This document shows positions 47,622-61,400 of a stretch of DNA of 64,000 nt, piece by piece. A model generated the notes under the pieces. The model saw nothing but the letters and a program-made list of their open reading frames with translations, was not told the origin of the DNA and ran no database searches. Each line of letters begins with the position of its first letter. The stretch's first letter is position 1. Origin of the DNA: a virus; the IMG/VR virus record IMGVR_UViG_3300010354_000045, positions 97,494-161,493 of that record; one strand, written 5' to 3'. Both the position numbers and the translations under genes were made by a program.

Positions 47622-49430
47622 TTATTGTAGTTGTTCAATTGTACAGTATGCTTCACCTGCTATTCCAACACCAGGCATTTCGTCTGCTATTACAGTCACT
47701 CTATAAATTTTATGAAAGGTCTGATCGGTAACGGTAAAACTTAAACTATTGCCCGGAACAGAAAGATTGCCAACGTTATCCCAGGTAGTATTACCAGCAG
47801 TTTTAGTTGTAAAGCCGGAATAAATGTTTAGAGGAGTTGGATATGCCCTATACACACTTATGCTTCTTTGCCCCCCAGCATTGCTGTATTTTAGTTCTAC
47901 ATCAAGCGTATTACTGTTATTTGTTAGCCTAACAGATAAATCACCTCTTGTTGCTGTAACCTGTCCTACTACTATTACGCTTGATCCGTCATGTTCATTT
48001 GTTATTCCCGGATAAGCAGTAGTCTGCACAGTTGAATCCGGAAATGTTAGGTTACCATTATTACCAAATGTCCAAGTATATAAAGTGCCTCCTCCTACAG
48101 TTGACATTGGAGTAATTTTAATATTTCCATTGTTGTAAAAAATATTAAAAGCATTGTTCATTCCATCATCAACTGTGTTATTACCTTGCGTAAAGATATA
48201 ACCGTTGGTGTTGTTTGCATGGGGGAATACCGCAGCAACCTGTTTATTGTTTTCCGCCAGAGGAAACTCTAAGTATGCTCGAGTAAATGTTTCTCCAAAT
48301 TGATCTATTCTAAAGTTAAATTTCTTATCGCTAGCATCGTCAGCGGGAGTAATTTTTACAGTTCGACCCGATGGTCCTCCTGGTCCTGATACTATTGAAC
48401 CGTGTAGTTCGCCCGGCAATGTTAAATTTCCAGCTGTGCTAAATGTCCAAGTTTTTGTAGTTACTCCTGATACTGTATTAATTGTTAAGTTATTACTGCT
48501 AGGTGATATAGTCGCATTATTGGCAAAAGTTATATCACCGTTAGCTGAACTATCAAATATTAGCCCGCCTAGAGTGTTGATATCACCACCAAACTTACCG
48601 CCACTTTCTACAACTAACCATCCAGGAAAGCTAGTGTTTAATCCGCCGTTGTTTGAAGGCAATGATGATCCTACAAATAATGAACCTTCAATTTGCACAC
48701 TCATATTACCAGTTCCATTTGCTCCAAATGTAAACAACGAGTTGGTTGAAGTTTGTGTTACTCTGTTCCTATATACACCACTTATATCGTCACCTAAAAC
48801 ACTAGCCGAACCTGACCAATAATAAGAACTTGAACCGCCAGCAATAACTAAGTTTGAGTTATCTCCGATGAATAAAGTGTTAATTGTAGGATTTGTATCA
48901 AGAACTAATGTTGAATTATTACCAGTAGTTGTTGTAATATTATTTGAATTTATTTGAAAAACATTACCTTGACCTGGTTGAATATTAATAGTTTTATTTG
49001 TAAATGTAGCCGAAGAAGATGCCGTTAAAATTGTTTCCCATGAAGTAGTACTACCGTTAGTAAATAAAAATTTTCCTGCGTTGTTTAGTTGTGAAGGCAA
49101 TTCTAAAGGCAACACGTCCCAAGAAATTGCTGTACCATTGGTATATAGATATTTTCCAGAATTACCTGAAACAGAAGGAATAGAATTAGTTACTGAGGCA
49201 ATTAATTTATTATTAGCATCGTCATAACTAAATGTAATTCCGGTATGACTAGCATGATTTAATAACGGTGCTGCATAATCTTGAGCAATTTCAGTTAATT
49301 CTGCTACAGTTCCTCCTACTAACGCATATAACTCGTTAAAATTAGAATTAGTTTTAGAAAATGCAGTTCGTAAAGGATCGCCGCTTTTATCATTAGCGGC
49401 TGCTCCAATGTTAATTGTTTGTTTAGCCAT
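47622..49430 (-). CDS. Tail fibre protein
   Basis: 602 residues. Begins with the shared segment INIGAAANDKSGDPLRTAFSKTNSNFNEL. The body repeats beta-rich phrases such as GNLTLPGEL and GNLTFPDSTVQTTAYPG, typical of fibre shafts in marine T4-like phages. The C-terminal ~130 residues are distinct and may be the receptor-binding head. Its start overlaps the stop of the giant fibre gene by one base (TAATG). Confidence 0.78.
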   Translation of the reverse strand: MAKQTINIGAAANDKSGDPLRTAFSKTNSNFNELYALVGGTVAELTEIAQDYAAPLLNHASHTGITFSYDDANNKLIASVTNSIPSVSGNSGKYLYTNGTAISWDVLPLELPSQLNNAGKFLFTNGSTTSWETILTASSSATFTNKTINIQPGQGNVFQINSNNITTTTGNNSTLVLDTNPTINTLFIGDNSNLVIAGGSSSYYWSGSASVLGDDISGVYRNRVTQTSTNSLFTFGANGTGNMSVQIEGSLFVGSSLPSNNGGLNTSFPGWLVVESGGKFGGDINTLGGLIFDSSANGDITFANNATISPSSNNLTINTVSGVTTKTWTFSTAGNLTLPGELHGSIVSGPGGPSGRTVKITPADDASDKKFNFRIDQFGETFTRAYLEFPLAENNKQVAAVFPHANNTNGYIFTQGNNTVDDGMNNAFNIFYNNGNIKITPMSTVGGGTLYTWTFGNNGNLTFPDSTVQTTAYPGITNEHDGSSVIVVGQVTATRGDLSVRLTNNSNTLDVELKYSNAGGQRSISVYRAYPTPLNIYSGFTTKTAGNTTWDNVGNLSVPGNSLSFTVTDQTFHKIYRVTVIADEMPGVGIAGEAYCTIEQLQ

Positions 49431-52400
49431 TATAGTCTCCCTACGGCAATTTGAATTACTCCGGCTTCGCCGTAGTCTTTATCTTCTAAGGCTTTACCAA
49501 TAATGCTACCTAGTGTTGGATTAAGAGCTTTTACGGCATAACCTGGTGTAGCACTAGTAGTTAGCATGTCACCTTTCTTAACCCTGCCAACTACTTTACA
49601 TGGAACTCGACCAGCTAGCGCTAAACAGACTTTTTGTCCTTTCTGATCAGTGTTCATGATATAAGCAGGGTTAGTTGTAACCACGCCAGCTGCTCTAGTG
49701 TCATTAATAGTTTTAGTAGTTGTAACTTCTTTGTCTCCACCAAACACTAGTACAGATCCGGGTTCATATTCTTGATCACCTTCATAATATTCTGCTAAGT
49801 CAGCATAAGTAGCCTGCAATGTACTAGAACCTACTAATGACCAACGTCCAGTTATTTGTCCAGTAGTTGATTCATCACCTGTAGTAATTGACTTAACTTT
49901 TAGAACGTTGTTATTAGCTGCTAAATCTAAACTTGAATCTGCAGATAGTGTCCATTGACCTGTTAATGTTGCTGCTGAACCAGTACCAGTAGCAGCACCA
50001 CTAGTTAGTTGCTTAACTGTAATTTTTGAATTAGTATCAATAACGCTTAAATTACCTTTTACTGTAACTGTAGTGTTATTTTCATCAGTTCCAGTAGCAG
50101 TAGCAAAATTATATGTACCAGGTGTATAAAATTCTACAGTTGTGGCAGTAGCATCAAGATCAATTACTTTTTTGTCGTCAACTTTAAGATAAGCTACATC
50201 AATTCCACCATTAGTATCAGTTTGCAATAATTTACTACTTTCTCTTGTAGTAGTGTATCCTAATGTAGTATATGTATTTGCATATCCGGTTAATGTAGTT
50301 CCAGCCTCATTAGCTCCATTAGTTGCAGTGCTTAATACTAGTACACCGGCACTGGTGAATAATGAGTTTTGCAGACCATTACCATTTTTAACCACATCAG
50401 ACATGGTAACACCAGTAGCATCAGTTAACGCTGTATTAGTTTTATTACCTAATACAGTATCTTTGGCAACTTGTTCTATTTTACTAAATGCAATACCGTT
50501 TGTTTTAAGTTGAACCCATCCTTGAGCATTTACTGTAAATTCACTGCTATTGAATGTAGATAAACCCAAGTCTGCTTGAACAATGGCACCACCAGTACCT
50601 GTACCACCATCTACAGCTCTTGCACTAGCTACAGTCATGCTCAGTTTGCTCTGCACAATAGCTGCTGTAGTAGACACCATTGCATTAGTAATTTTATTAT
50701 TTTGGATAGCACTAGTAAACACACCTGTTGCACTGTTGTAGGTTAACAGTACATCACTAGTATTGCTATCGCTTGGTAAAGTTACATTACGCCACTTAGT
50801 AGCAGTAGCAGTTCCAGATAACCCACTTAGTGTTGTAGAAGCAGTGCCAACAAATGTTACTGTTGTAGTACTGCAAGTTAGAACAATCTTTTCTCCATTA
50901 TATGAAGCTGAACCGCTACCTGCTCCTACCCCTGAAACAACTATAATAGAACCTACAGCAAATGGAGCACTTGCTTGTATGTTAAACCATAGAGTAGAAA
51001 CAGTTCCAGTACCTTGTGCATTGGTAATTGTTACCTGAGTTTGATTGTCGTAGACAGCAATTTGTCCATTTGCTGGATTTACAAATTCTGTATCACGTAA
51101 TTCTCTAAACTGATCAAATGCAGCAATTTGACTATCAACATAATCTTTAGTAGTTGCATCAGCATTTTCTGTAGGAGTACCAAGCTGTGTGATCTTAAAT
51201 GCACCCATAACCATGTTACCCTTCATAGAAAGGGCGCCATTAAGTGCCATAAATCCTGGACCAATTAAATTGCTAACAGGCAAAACACCACCAGAATGAT
51301 CTAGTCCAAGACGTTTGTCAATGTATCCTCTAACAGCAGATTGTGTTGAAACTGTGTCTGGTGCATTATTAGTCATTGAACTATCGGTTGAAAATTCACT
51401 AACAACAACACCTCGTTTAAATCCTAAGCCGTCTAAGTTACTCAACGCAATTGAAGCACTGAATGTAACAGTTCCAGTACCTTGGTCAACTGTAAAGAAT
51501 CGACCTACACGGAAAATACCGTTTTGGTCAGTTGTAACATAGAATACACGGCCTACACCATCTTCTTTAACTTCATTTTGTGGCTGACGACTTTGTGCAG
51601 GATTACCATAAATGGTATATGGATAGTTTGTAGTCGAGTAACTTCCAGTACCGATGTCTAAGAAGTCGTGTCCGCTTGCACGGCAAGTACTAATTCTAAC
51701 AGTAATTTGACCGGTAGTATCTGCAGGGTAACCTAATCTTAAAGTTGAACTGGTGCTAGTATTGAAAGGTATACCTAAACCGCGTTTATTAGTTGTAGCA
51801 TTAGTTGGATCATAGTAAACTGAGGCAGTACCTGCAAATGTTCCTGGGTTAGAAGGATATCTAACTACTAATGTTGTATTGTTAGTATTAGTAGCAGTTG
51901 CTTGATAGAATCCGTTATATAGACTATTACTACTGTTGCTAATATAATACCAATTGCCTAAAGTGCTGGTAAAATTAGCACCTAATGTAAATGTAACTAG
52001 ATAACTTACTGTACCGTTAATGGTTGTGCTAGCAACAGGTGCTGCTGCTGAGTTAATGGTAACAGTGGTAGGAACTCCGTAGTCTGGACTATGATAAGTC
52101 ATTGTGCCAGATAGTGTTCCACTGTTAACAGGAACAAATACAGTGCCTGCCACACCATTAGATATTGTAGCACTTACAGTAATATTTTTATTAGGTCCAT
52201 CAATAGTCTTAATATAGTAAGTAACACCAGTTACAATGTTTCCAATATCACTTCCTGTTGCTGTCTTGTAGAATATAATTCTGTTATTAACATCTAGCCC
52301 AGTTACGGAATCTAATGTAATAATATTACCACTATTTGCCACCTGAACTAAGTTTCCAGTAACACCAGGATCTCTTGGGTAGTATATAGATATATTTCTA

Positions 52401-55400
52401 GTTGTTATACCACCAGTGGATGTTACGGCGTTAGTTGCTGTAGCACTCATTACCGCAGTTAGTGCTGTGGTAACTTCTACATTGTTATAAAATAACTTAA
52501 CACTAGGTGCAGATGTATATCCAAATCCTGGACTAATAATTGTCCATCCAGTAATTGTGTAAACGTTACCAGCAGTAATCTGTGTATTTGCTTTTACTCT
52601 ACCTTGTACTACAGTTCCGGCTGTACCTCCAGTAGTCACAGTACCAATTCTTACTTCTAATAAACTAGGATCAGCAAATGTAGTTGTAGGTAATGAACCA
52701 GCTATACTAGTAATATAAGCATAGATTGTAGCAGTAATAGTAGTACCTGAAGGTATCCAACATGAAGGACTTACAGTGATAGTTTTAGATATAGGGTCTA
52801 TGCTTTGAATAATTGTGCTAGGTGGAACTATTGCACTAGGTGCTGCGCTGCTAACAATCATGCCAACAACTAGACCGTCTACACTAGGAACAGCAACAAC
52901 AGTTTGATCTGTTACACCCGATATTTGATAATATCCATTATAAGGTGTAGCTAGGGTGTTTCCTTGAATATTAACATAACTATCTACAACAGGAAGTACA
53001 CTGCCGTTTACAGTATTACCAAATGGTATATCAAATGTTACAATTCTACTACCGCTAGAAGTACCAGCTACAGACGATGTATAAGTTAATGCACTAATGC
53101 TATTGCCTTCAGAACTGTTGTTGTCTATAGCGTTAGGATCTAATCTTAAATAACCTGTATAAGCAACTCCAAAAACAAATGGTGCATTACCTACAGAAGG
53201 AAGCACCGTTGGTGTTGCGCTAAATGTAACTTCATATGTAAGCACGCCGCCAACTAATCCAGAAGTCACATTAGTAACTGTAATAGGATTTGATCCGCTA
53301 TCAACAAACTGTACTAAATTGCCTCCACTGGTATATTTGATTATGTCGCCTATTTCTATATTACCAGTTACAACTTGAACTCTTAACTTATTTGTACCAA
53401 CAATACCCCAATCAACAAAAGTATTAGCACTAGCTATAAATTGAGGAACAACGTATTCTTTAACTCTAAATACTCTTCCTCCCCAACCTACAATATAAAT
53501 TCCTTTGTTAATTTGATTTATAATACTAGATTGAGTTACTTCAAGCACAGATACTTTATCGTCTCCAGGTAATGATCCTTGAGTTTTAGTAGAAAATGTT
53601 ATTACAGCATTTGTTGTTGGCACGCTGCTAGGAGGTTTACTTAATACTACAGTCCAATTGCCTCCTCCTCCTGTAGCACTGACAACAAACTGTCCAGTAT
53701 TAATACCACCAGACTCGATCCAAACTCCCATTCCTTGTGTAATAGACCCAGTGGCGTTAGACACGGTAATTGTTGTACTGCTTACACTAGCACCTGCATT
53801 AATAGTAGCTGTTACTGGGGTTATGGCAGGATCTGGTTTAACTATATTAGAAACATCTACAATAAATTTATAGTAATCAAATGAACTGTCACTTTCTAAA
53901 ATAGCAACGTTAGACGGAAGTATTTCACCTGTGGAGTCTGCTAGTCCATATGCTAAAATTCTATAGATATCAGCAAGGTCTTCATTATATTGTAAAGCTG
54001 TACTTGGTCTAGTTGGATTTACGTTAGCAATGCCGTTAAATTTATTTTTAGTTAACGTTCTAATTGTAATTTGCTGTCCGTTATACAGTGCTCTTGCAAG
54101 TCCAGTACTTGATGTTCCACTATTACCTGTAGTACTTAGGTTAAGTTTTAAAACACTTTTACCGTTTATTGAAACTGTTGTGTATTCAACAGATTTAACT
54201 TCATATCTAACTATACCTACGGTTGAGTCTGCAATGCTGTGATCAATTTCTAATTCACTAGATCCCATTGGGTTGTAAGAATAGTCTGTTATATAAACAA
54301 ATAAAGCCTGCTGGGTAGCAGTAGGAGTCATCTCATTGCCAAATATACCTTGTTTGTATACTCTAGCAGTTTGGATCATATTATTTGCTAAACTAACTGC
54401 ATCTGGTACTTCAGTTACATCATAACCGCTAGCTCTTAATCCATATGTTCCGTGAGCATTTGATCCTGCTACTGATCTAATTTGACCACCGTTATTTGAC
54501 CAATAGTGAGTATGGCAGTAATAGGTAAATGTTGAAACTTGTTCTGATACAGCACCGTTGGTACAAACAATGGCATAACCTAAGTCATTAATCATAGCAA
54601 AATCGTTTGCTAACATTGACTTGTTACCACCCATTTCAATATTAATTAATAAATCAGCTCCGTTATTAAGATAACTTATTACACTAGACTGTGTAGTTGA
54701 TTTATTAGTATCAATAGTAGTCCTTGCAGTTTTTAAACCGGTGTCATAGGTATAGGTTACGCCGGCATATCCTGTAGCACCTGTTGCAACATCTGGATAA
54801 GTTACTACAGGTCTAATGTTGAATACTAGTCCAGTAGTAGTTGAATTTGAAGTTGTAATTGCCTGACCGTTTGGAATTGCAGATAGTGTAAAACTGGTAG
54901 TACCGTTTGTTGCTATAATATAATAAGTTTGTCCAGATGTTACACCAGTTACGTTACCAGTTAACGTTCCTGTGACATGTACATACTGTCCTAAATATAA
55001 TGTGCTACTGGTGCAAGTAAATTGTCCAGAAGTTCCTACACAGGTAACAGATGATAGCGTAGTTGCAGTAAATTGTCCGTCATTTACATAATCAATAACA
55101 TTATCAGATAAAGTATTTAATTTTGTCTGTACTGCTGTTAATATAGCACCGGCAGATGGTGCGTTAGTTGTTATTTGATTTTCAGTATTTCCAGCAGTTA
55201 TTGATATTGATGTTCCGGCTACAATATTACCTAATATAGCCTTTAGTCTAGTAAATGCTGATTGATACACAGACTCTAAATTAGTTCCAAACAAATTGGT
55301 GTTTGTTGTCGGATTTACATATAAATTTCTATAATAGAAAGATTCGGCAACATTTATAGTTTGGCTGTTACCTCCATAATATATGTCATAAATGAAAGCA

Positions 55401-58400
55401 TTTAAAACATTAACCACATAGTTCTGTAACGTGGTTGCTTTATATGCTGGATAGCTTTTTAATATAAATGTATCAGCTATATAAGCTGTAATTTCATTTT
55501 GAATAAATGTTCTATTGGCAATTAATATATCTCTTGCTTTATTAAGATTAGTATCAGAACCAGCAGAAGGTGTAGGATACGTAATTGCCGGAGAACCGTT
55601 AATTCCTTGATCCAATATAGTAGTAATAGTGTCAAATCTATTAATGATAGCAGTATCAATTGCATTATTAGCACTAACACTAGCAACTGTAATTCTAAAG
55701 CCAGTGCCACTTCCTCCTAAACTAGCATTTGATGCAGTTAAAATATCGCCAACTTTATAATTGCTACCTCCTAGTGTAACACTTACTGAAGTAACAACAC
55801 CATTATTAACGTCTATACTAGCAGTTGCACCAGTTCCTTTAACAGAAACAGTGTAAGGTGTTAATGGCACATTTGGATAAGTTTGAATTCCGCTAGCCGG
55901 TGCATAATTAGATCCACCGACTAAACTACTGTTGTTCAGTGTTAATAATGATCTATAGCCGGTATTTGTTTGTAGTAGTGCAAGATCTCTTGCTTTTTGA
56001 ATACCAGCAATAGTAGAAGTTTTTTGTCCTCCTACAACATTAGTTGCTGATGATCGTTGATATGCTAGACCTGCTGTAATAGATTGATAATTCGAGCCAG
56101 TTACAATATCATATCCTACAGCATCTAAAATATATCCAACATCTCTACTGCATTTAACATTATTATATGAACCTAACGCATTATAAGGAGTATCAACGTT
56201 CATAGTAACAACAACTGTTCTAGTTGTTGGATCGTGACTAACTATATCGTCAATTTGATATCTGTACCCGCTTACATAAAATGCACAAGGCGGCTGTGGT
56301 GGCCTAAAATCTAATCCGCTGTTAGCGTCGCCTACAATAGTTACGGTTATACCATTACCATTTCCATTAACGGCTTGTACTCCAATAACTCCTCCGCCAG
56401 CAATATTTGTAAGACCTGGAATTGTTTGCCCAACAGTGTCAATAACTAACAGATCGGCAAATTTATATCCCTGTCCCGCTGATGTAATTGTTGCGGCGGT
56501 AATAGTAGTTCCGACACCAGCTGTTCCAATAGTAATAGTAGCTACTGCACCTATACCTGTAACATTTGAATTAGCGCCTGTTAGTTTAACGTTAGTGTAT
56601 ATTCCTGGAGTGTATCCAGATCCTGCGGTTTGGATATTTAATGACTGTATGCCGTCATAGACAATATTTGTAATAAATCCTTTTAGTCGACCTGCAAATC
56701 CGTCAACAAATTGACCTCCAGCAAATCTCTTATTGTTGTTTGATTGGCTAAATGACGAACAAACTTGCCCGTAAGGTGATTTAGTTTTAATCTGACCTTC
56801 AGGATCAAGTACCATAGCAAATCCGCCGTGGCCTTGTATAGTGACGTTGTTTACTCTAACTGCGTCGTTACATAAGAACACATCAATATCTTTGTTATTT
56901 TTAGCAGGACTATTAACGTCTAACGGATTAGTTAGATAATGTCTAGCATAATTAATTCCGTCGTATAGTTTCCAATTTGGAGATGCTACTGTGCCTTTAT
57001 TATAAAACGGATAGATAACAGAGCAGTTCATAAAGTTACCGCTGATACTATCAATTGTGGCTTTACCGACTCTTGATTCACCTATAGCAGTACTTCCTTG
57101 ATCTACATAAGATACTTGTAAAATTTTTCCAATCCATGTACTTGGCACTTGACCTGTGCCTAATGTAATGACTATTTGATTTGTAGTTCCGTCTAATGTA
57201 ATAGATGAAGTATTAGCATAGTTTGTGCTAGTATCTATTAATCCAATTTGCATAGCGTCAATAACTGCATCTCTATAGAAGAAAATCTTTCTCCAAGGCG
57301 ATTGTGAAATTCTGTCTCTAGGACGAATAATTGTTCTACGGAATTCGTCACCTTTAATAGATACGTTGTTAGGTAGACGAATTGGATAGTCTTCGTAATA
57401 AATTCCGCTTTCAACAAAGATTGTTATGTTAGTTGCTTGTACAGTTTCACCAAACTCTATTTGTTCACCTACTCCGCCAACACCCATACTGTTAGTAACA
57501 AAGAATCCTGGTTTTGTTTTTCTTACTTCGATAACGTCAACTGAACCAGTTCCGCCTATATTACCAGGAGTGTATTTTACAATTGATGCATAAGCATTTG
57601 AAGTAAACCCAACAATGATCTTAGCTGGAATAATATCATTATTGCCAGCTTTACCTTGATCAACAGCACCAGTTCCGCCGTTAGTTACACTGACTTTCCA
57701 GATACCGGTTCCAAAAGATGATACAGGCGCCGCACCAATTCCGTTGTTTATGATATTAATCATAATATCCATGTTATTACTGAATGTTGTAATAGCTGTG
57801 GAATTTGTATTATAATCACCAGATACACCAGTGATACCTATTAATGTTGTAGGTAGTGTTCCTACAATACTGGTAATTTGCGGCACAAGTATTTGATACC
57901 TTGAAGCAGATGATTTGTTTAGAACTTGTATTGCTAAGGCATAGGTAAAATTAATACCGTCAAGAGTTTCAGAATACTGTGTACCAATAGCTATGGCTTT
58001 TGCGCTAGAATTTTTGTAGTAACTCTTACCAGCAAAAATACTCTGATAAGTTCCCCCAGTAATCAAATCAATGCTCATAGCATCAATGATCAATCCAATG
58101 TCTCTATAACACAGAGATTCGTCATAGGCAAATCCGCCAGTAAATGTAGTGTCTAAAAAGACAATAGTATCATTAGCTACTGTAGTCTTGCTAGCAACTA
58201 TATCTGTTTTAGCAGAAAGTTTTGTTGAATTGTAGCCAACATCAGACGGATATACAATAGTAGGAACGTTAGTTAAACTATTTAAAATAGCTTTAACGGT
58301 ATTGAATCTATCATTAATAGTTGTTGAAGCACTAGAAGCCAGTGCATTACCTGCAATATTATTTTGTCTAACTCTTGTATTGTTTGTAGTAATTCCTAAA

Positions 58401-61400
58401 GATCCACTTGCAGTACTTGAAGCGTTAAATGCTGCACCTACAGTATTTGTACCAGTGTTGTAAGTAGCAAGTGTGATTGTAGTAGAAGTTACGCCAGTGA
58501 TAAAGTAAGTGGTATTATTGGCTAATCCACCAAAAGATCCGCTAACCGATGTAGTTATAATATTACCAACAACAAATTTTCCAGTGATAGGAGGTACGAT
58601 TGTTACAGTGCTGCTGTTTAAGGTAGTTCCTGTAATAGTAGCTGTAATAATGGTTAACGGTGAAATTAAGACAGTTTCTAATACATTAGTAGAACACTTA
58701 ATTGCTAAATCTTGAGCCTTGTCTAGAACGTCTGATATATAATCTCGGTCAACACCTGCTGGCCAAGAACTGGCAGCATTAACCCAAAATTGTTTAGCAA
58801 TATCAACAGTGGCTACATTACTGGTAGTAGTGCCGTATGTAATATCATAACTAATAGCACTTATTACTCTTTTAACTATTCGTTTAACATTTTCTCTACC
58901 AAGAGTAGTACCTAATGTACCGTATGTATATGTTGGATTATCTGCTTCACCTTTAGCTACAGCTTCTGCCGCAATAAAATCCAAGTTAGCTTGTAATCCT
59001 AATCTTGCATAATCAAATGCACTAGTAGGAGCACCGTTTGGATTTGTATAAGTTGGATATTGAATATTCTGATTGGTAATTCCCAAAGTTAATATATCTA
59101 TGATAACTTGGAATTTATTATTAATTGCTGTTAATACTCCACTATCGCTGATGACAGGATAAGTTAAGTCAACGAATGAGTTAGCATTAGTCTTATATGT
59201 TGTAGCATTAGTAACAGTCATAGCTGTTCTAATATTAGCAGTAGTTCCAGCAGGTATAGTCGGATTAACTACTGCAATGACACTGTGCTGATTAACAATA
59301 GCTACAATACTATTAATGTTATTAGTTATGGATGTTGAAACTGTACCACCACCAGCTAATGATTCATTTCTATATTGTCTGATAGTCTGTTGATAGACTA
59401 TTGCAGGACTTGTGTTTGTAATAATAGCTTGAGCTAAGGTATTGATATATCCTATCATCGATACAACGGGTTGTACTTCGATATCTTCTATGGTCCTAGT
59501 AGCACCGTTCCAATAGCTGTTTCCAACATAAACGCTTTCTTTATTGCCACCATACATAAAGTCAAACACTAAAGATTTGATAATTTTATCTATATCTGCT
59601 TTGTATCTTACTCGGTCGTACGGCAAATTAGGATATTCTGATGAAAGATATGCAATTAGTTCTGCTTGTATAAAATTAATGTTTTCAATCAACAATGTCT
59701 TGGCATTGATTTGACCAGTTGTTGTCGCCGGAACTGTTCCGTAAAATAATTCTGGAACAGTGCCATTTTTTATTAAATTAATTATAGTAGCAAAACTATT
59801 TTTAATAGTTGTTTGGATACTAGAACTGTTAACTACATCTGGGATGTTTAAAATAGTATTAGGGGTAGTTGTACTTCCTAGTAGATTGTTAAGAACAGCT
59901 TCAATTTGACTAGTAGTTAACGCAGTACCAGCAGATGAGAATTTGTGACCTGCACTAATACTTTGATAATTTGAAGAAAATACAAGATCATAAGATACTG
60001 AATCTAATATAACATCTATATAAGAATTTAATCCGGTAGAGCTATATGCAAATCCTAAAACTTGGTCTCTAGCAAATTTAATAGCTTCAATTGTTTGTGT
60101 TAGTTGTCCCGGCAAAATTTTAGTACTGTCTTCATTAAAATATCTTGCGCCAGCATTAAAACTATTGTATGTTGTATCAAATACTAGATCATTAGCTACT
60201 CCTTCTACAGCAGCTTGAATATCTACATTATATTTTGCCTTATCATATGTAAATGTATTAACATATTTGTTATTGATATATGCAATAGTTTCTGCTTGAA
60301 TAAATGTTTTATTAGCTTGTAATAAGTTGTAAGCAGCCTGATAAGGTATGCTTTGAGAATTGCCATTTACTAATTGCACACTGCTAATAGTACTAAATGT
60401 TTGATCTGGGCCTATAGTATAAGCAATTCTTTGGCGATAAGGTCCTGGTTCTTGGCTAGCTAAAGTTATTAAATTTTCAGCTGCTAGAGCCGCAGCACCA
60501 ATTGATCGATAAGCATACTGCCAAAATCTTCCTTCTTTTCCGGGAGGAACTTTTGTTTGTAGATCGTCGCCTGATGTAGTTACAAACAGATTAACATTAC
60601 TTGAGAATGTATTATTGTCAACATAGTACTTTGTTGCTGCTTGAAGGTCGTCGGCGCTTGTTTGTATGCCGGCACCAGCCAACGGAGCAGGATGATCTGA
60701 CAAATATAATTTGCCAGTCATGGTGTCGCCGCCTCTGTAGACTACATTTTTTCTTGGTAATACTTCTGTTGATAGATAATTGCTAGTTAAGGCTCCGTCA
60801 TAATCTGGATCTGAAGTTTGTCCACTAGTTGGTTCTTCTCTAGCTCTTAAAGCATCTGGAAGATAAAATTTATTATTAGTTAAATTTTTCTCTTTAATTA
60901 CGTATCTATTGTCAGCATATCCTTTTGGTATAGCAAATGAATCTGTTGTTAATAAATTTGTTCCGTGTACATTATTATATAAATTTAAATTTGTAGTGTT
61001 TGGTTCGCCTACATTTCCTAATGCTAGGCCAGAAGAGTTTAGTGGTGCACCTAACGTTGGTTTAGTATCGTCATTGAGTTCACCTACAGTAGCTGAAATA
61101 GTAAGCTGATCGTCGCTGTTGTAATTAATACTAATACCAGCACCAGCAGTCATAGTTCTAGCTGACAGTCTACTACCTAACCCATTGGCCATAATAAATT
61201 GATTTGGATCGTACGCCGGTCTTGTTCTTGGATTAGTTGGGCTAATGGGTAATGCTGGATTTTGAGCTTTTAACGGAGTATCACCTAAGTCAGTAAGACC
61301 AATTACCCCGTCTACTCCAAAAACAGCATAGATTTCATTAAAGTTTTCATTAACTTTACGGAATGATTCTCTAATACTGTCACCAGTACCGTCGTTACCC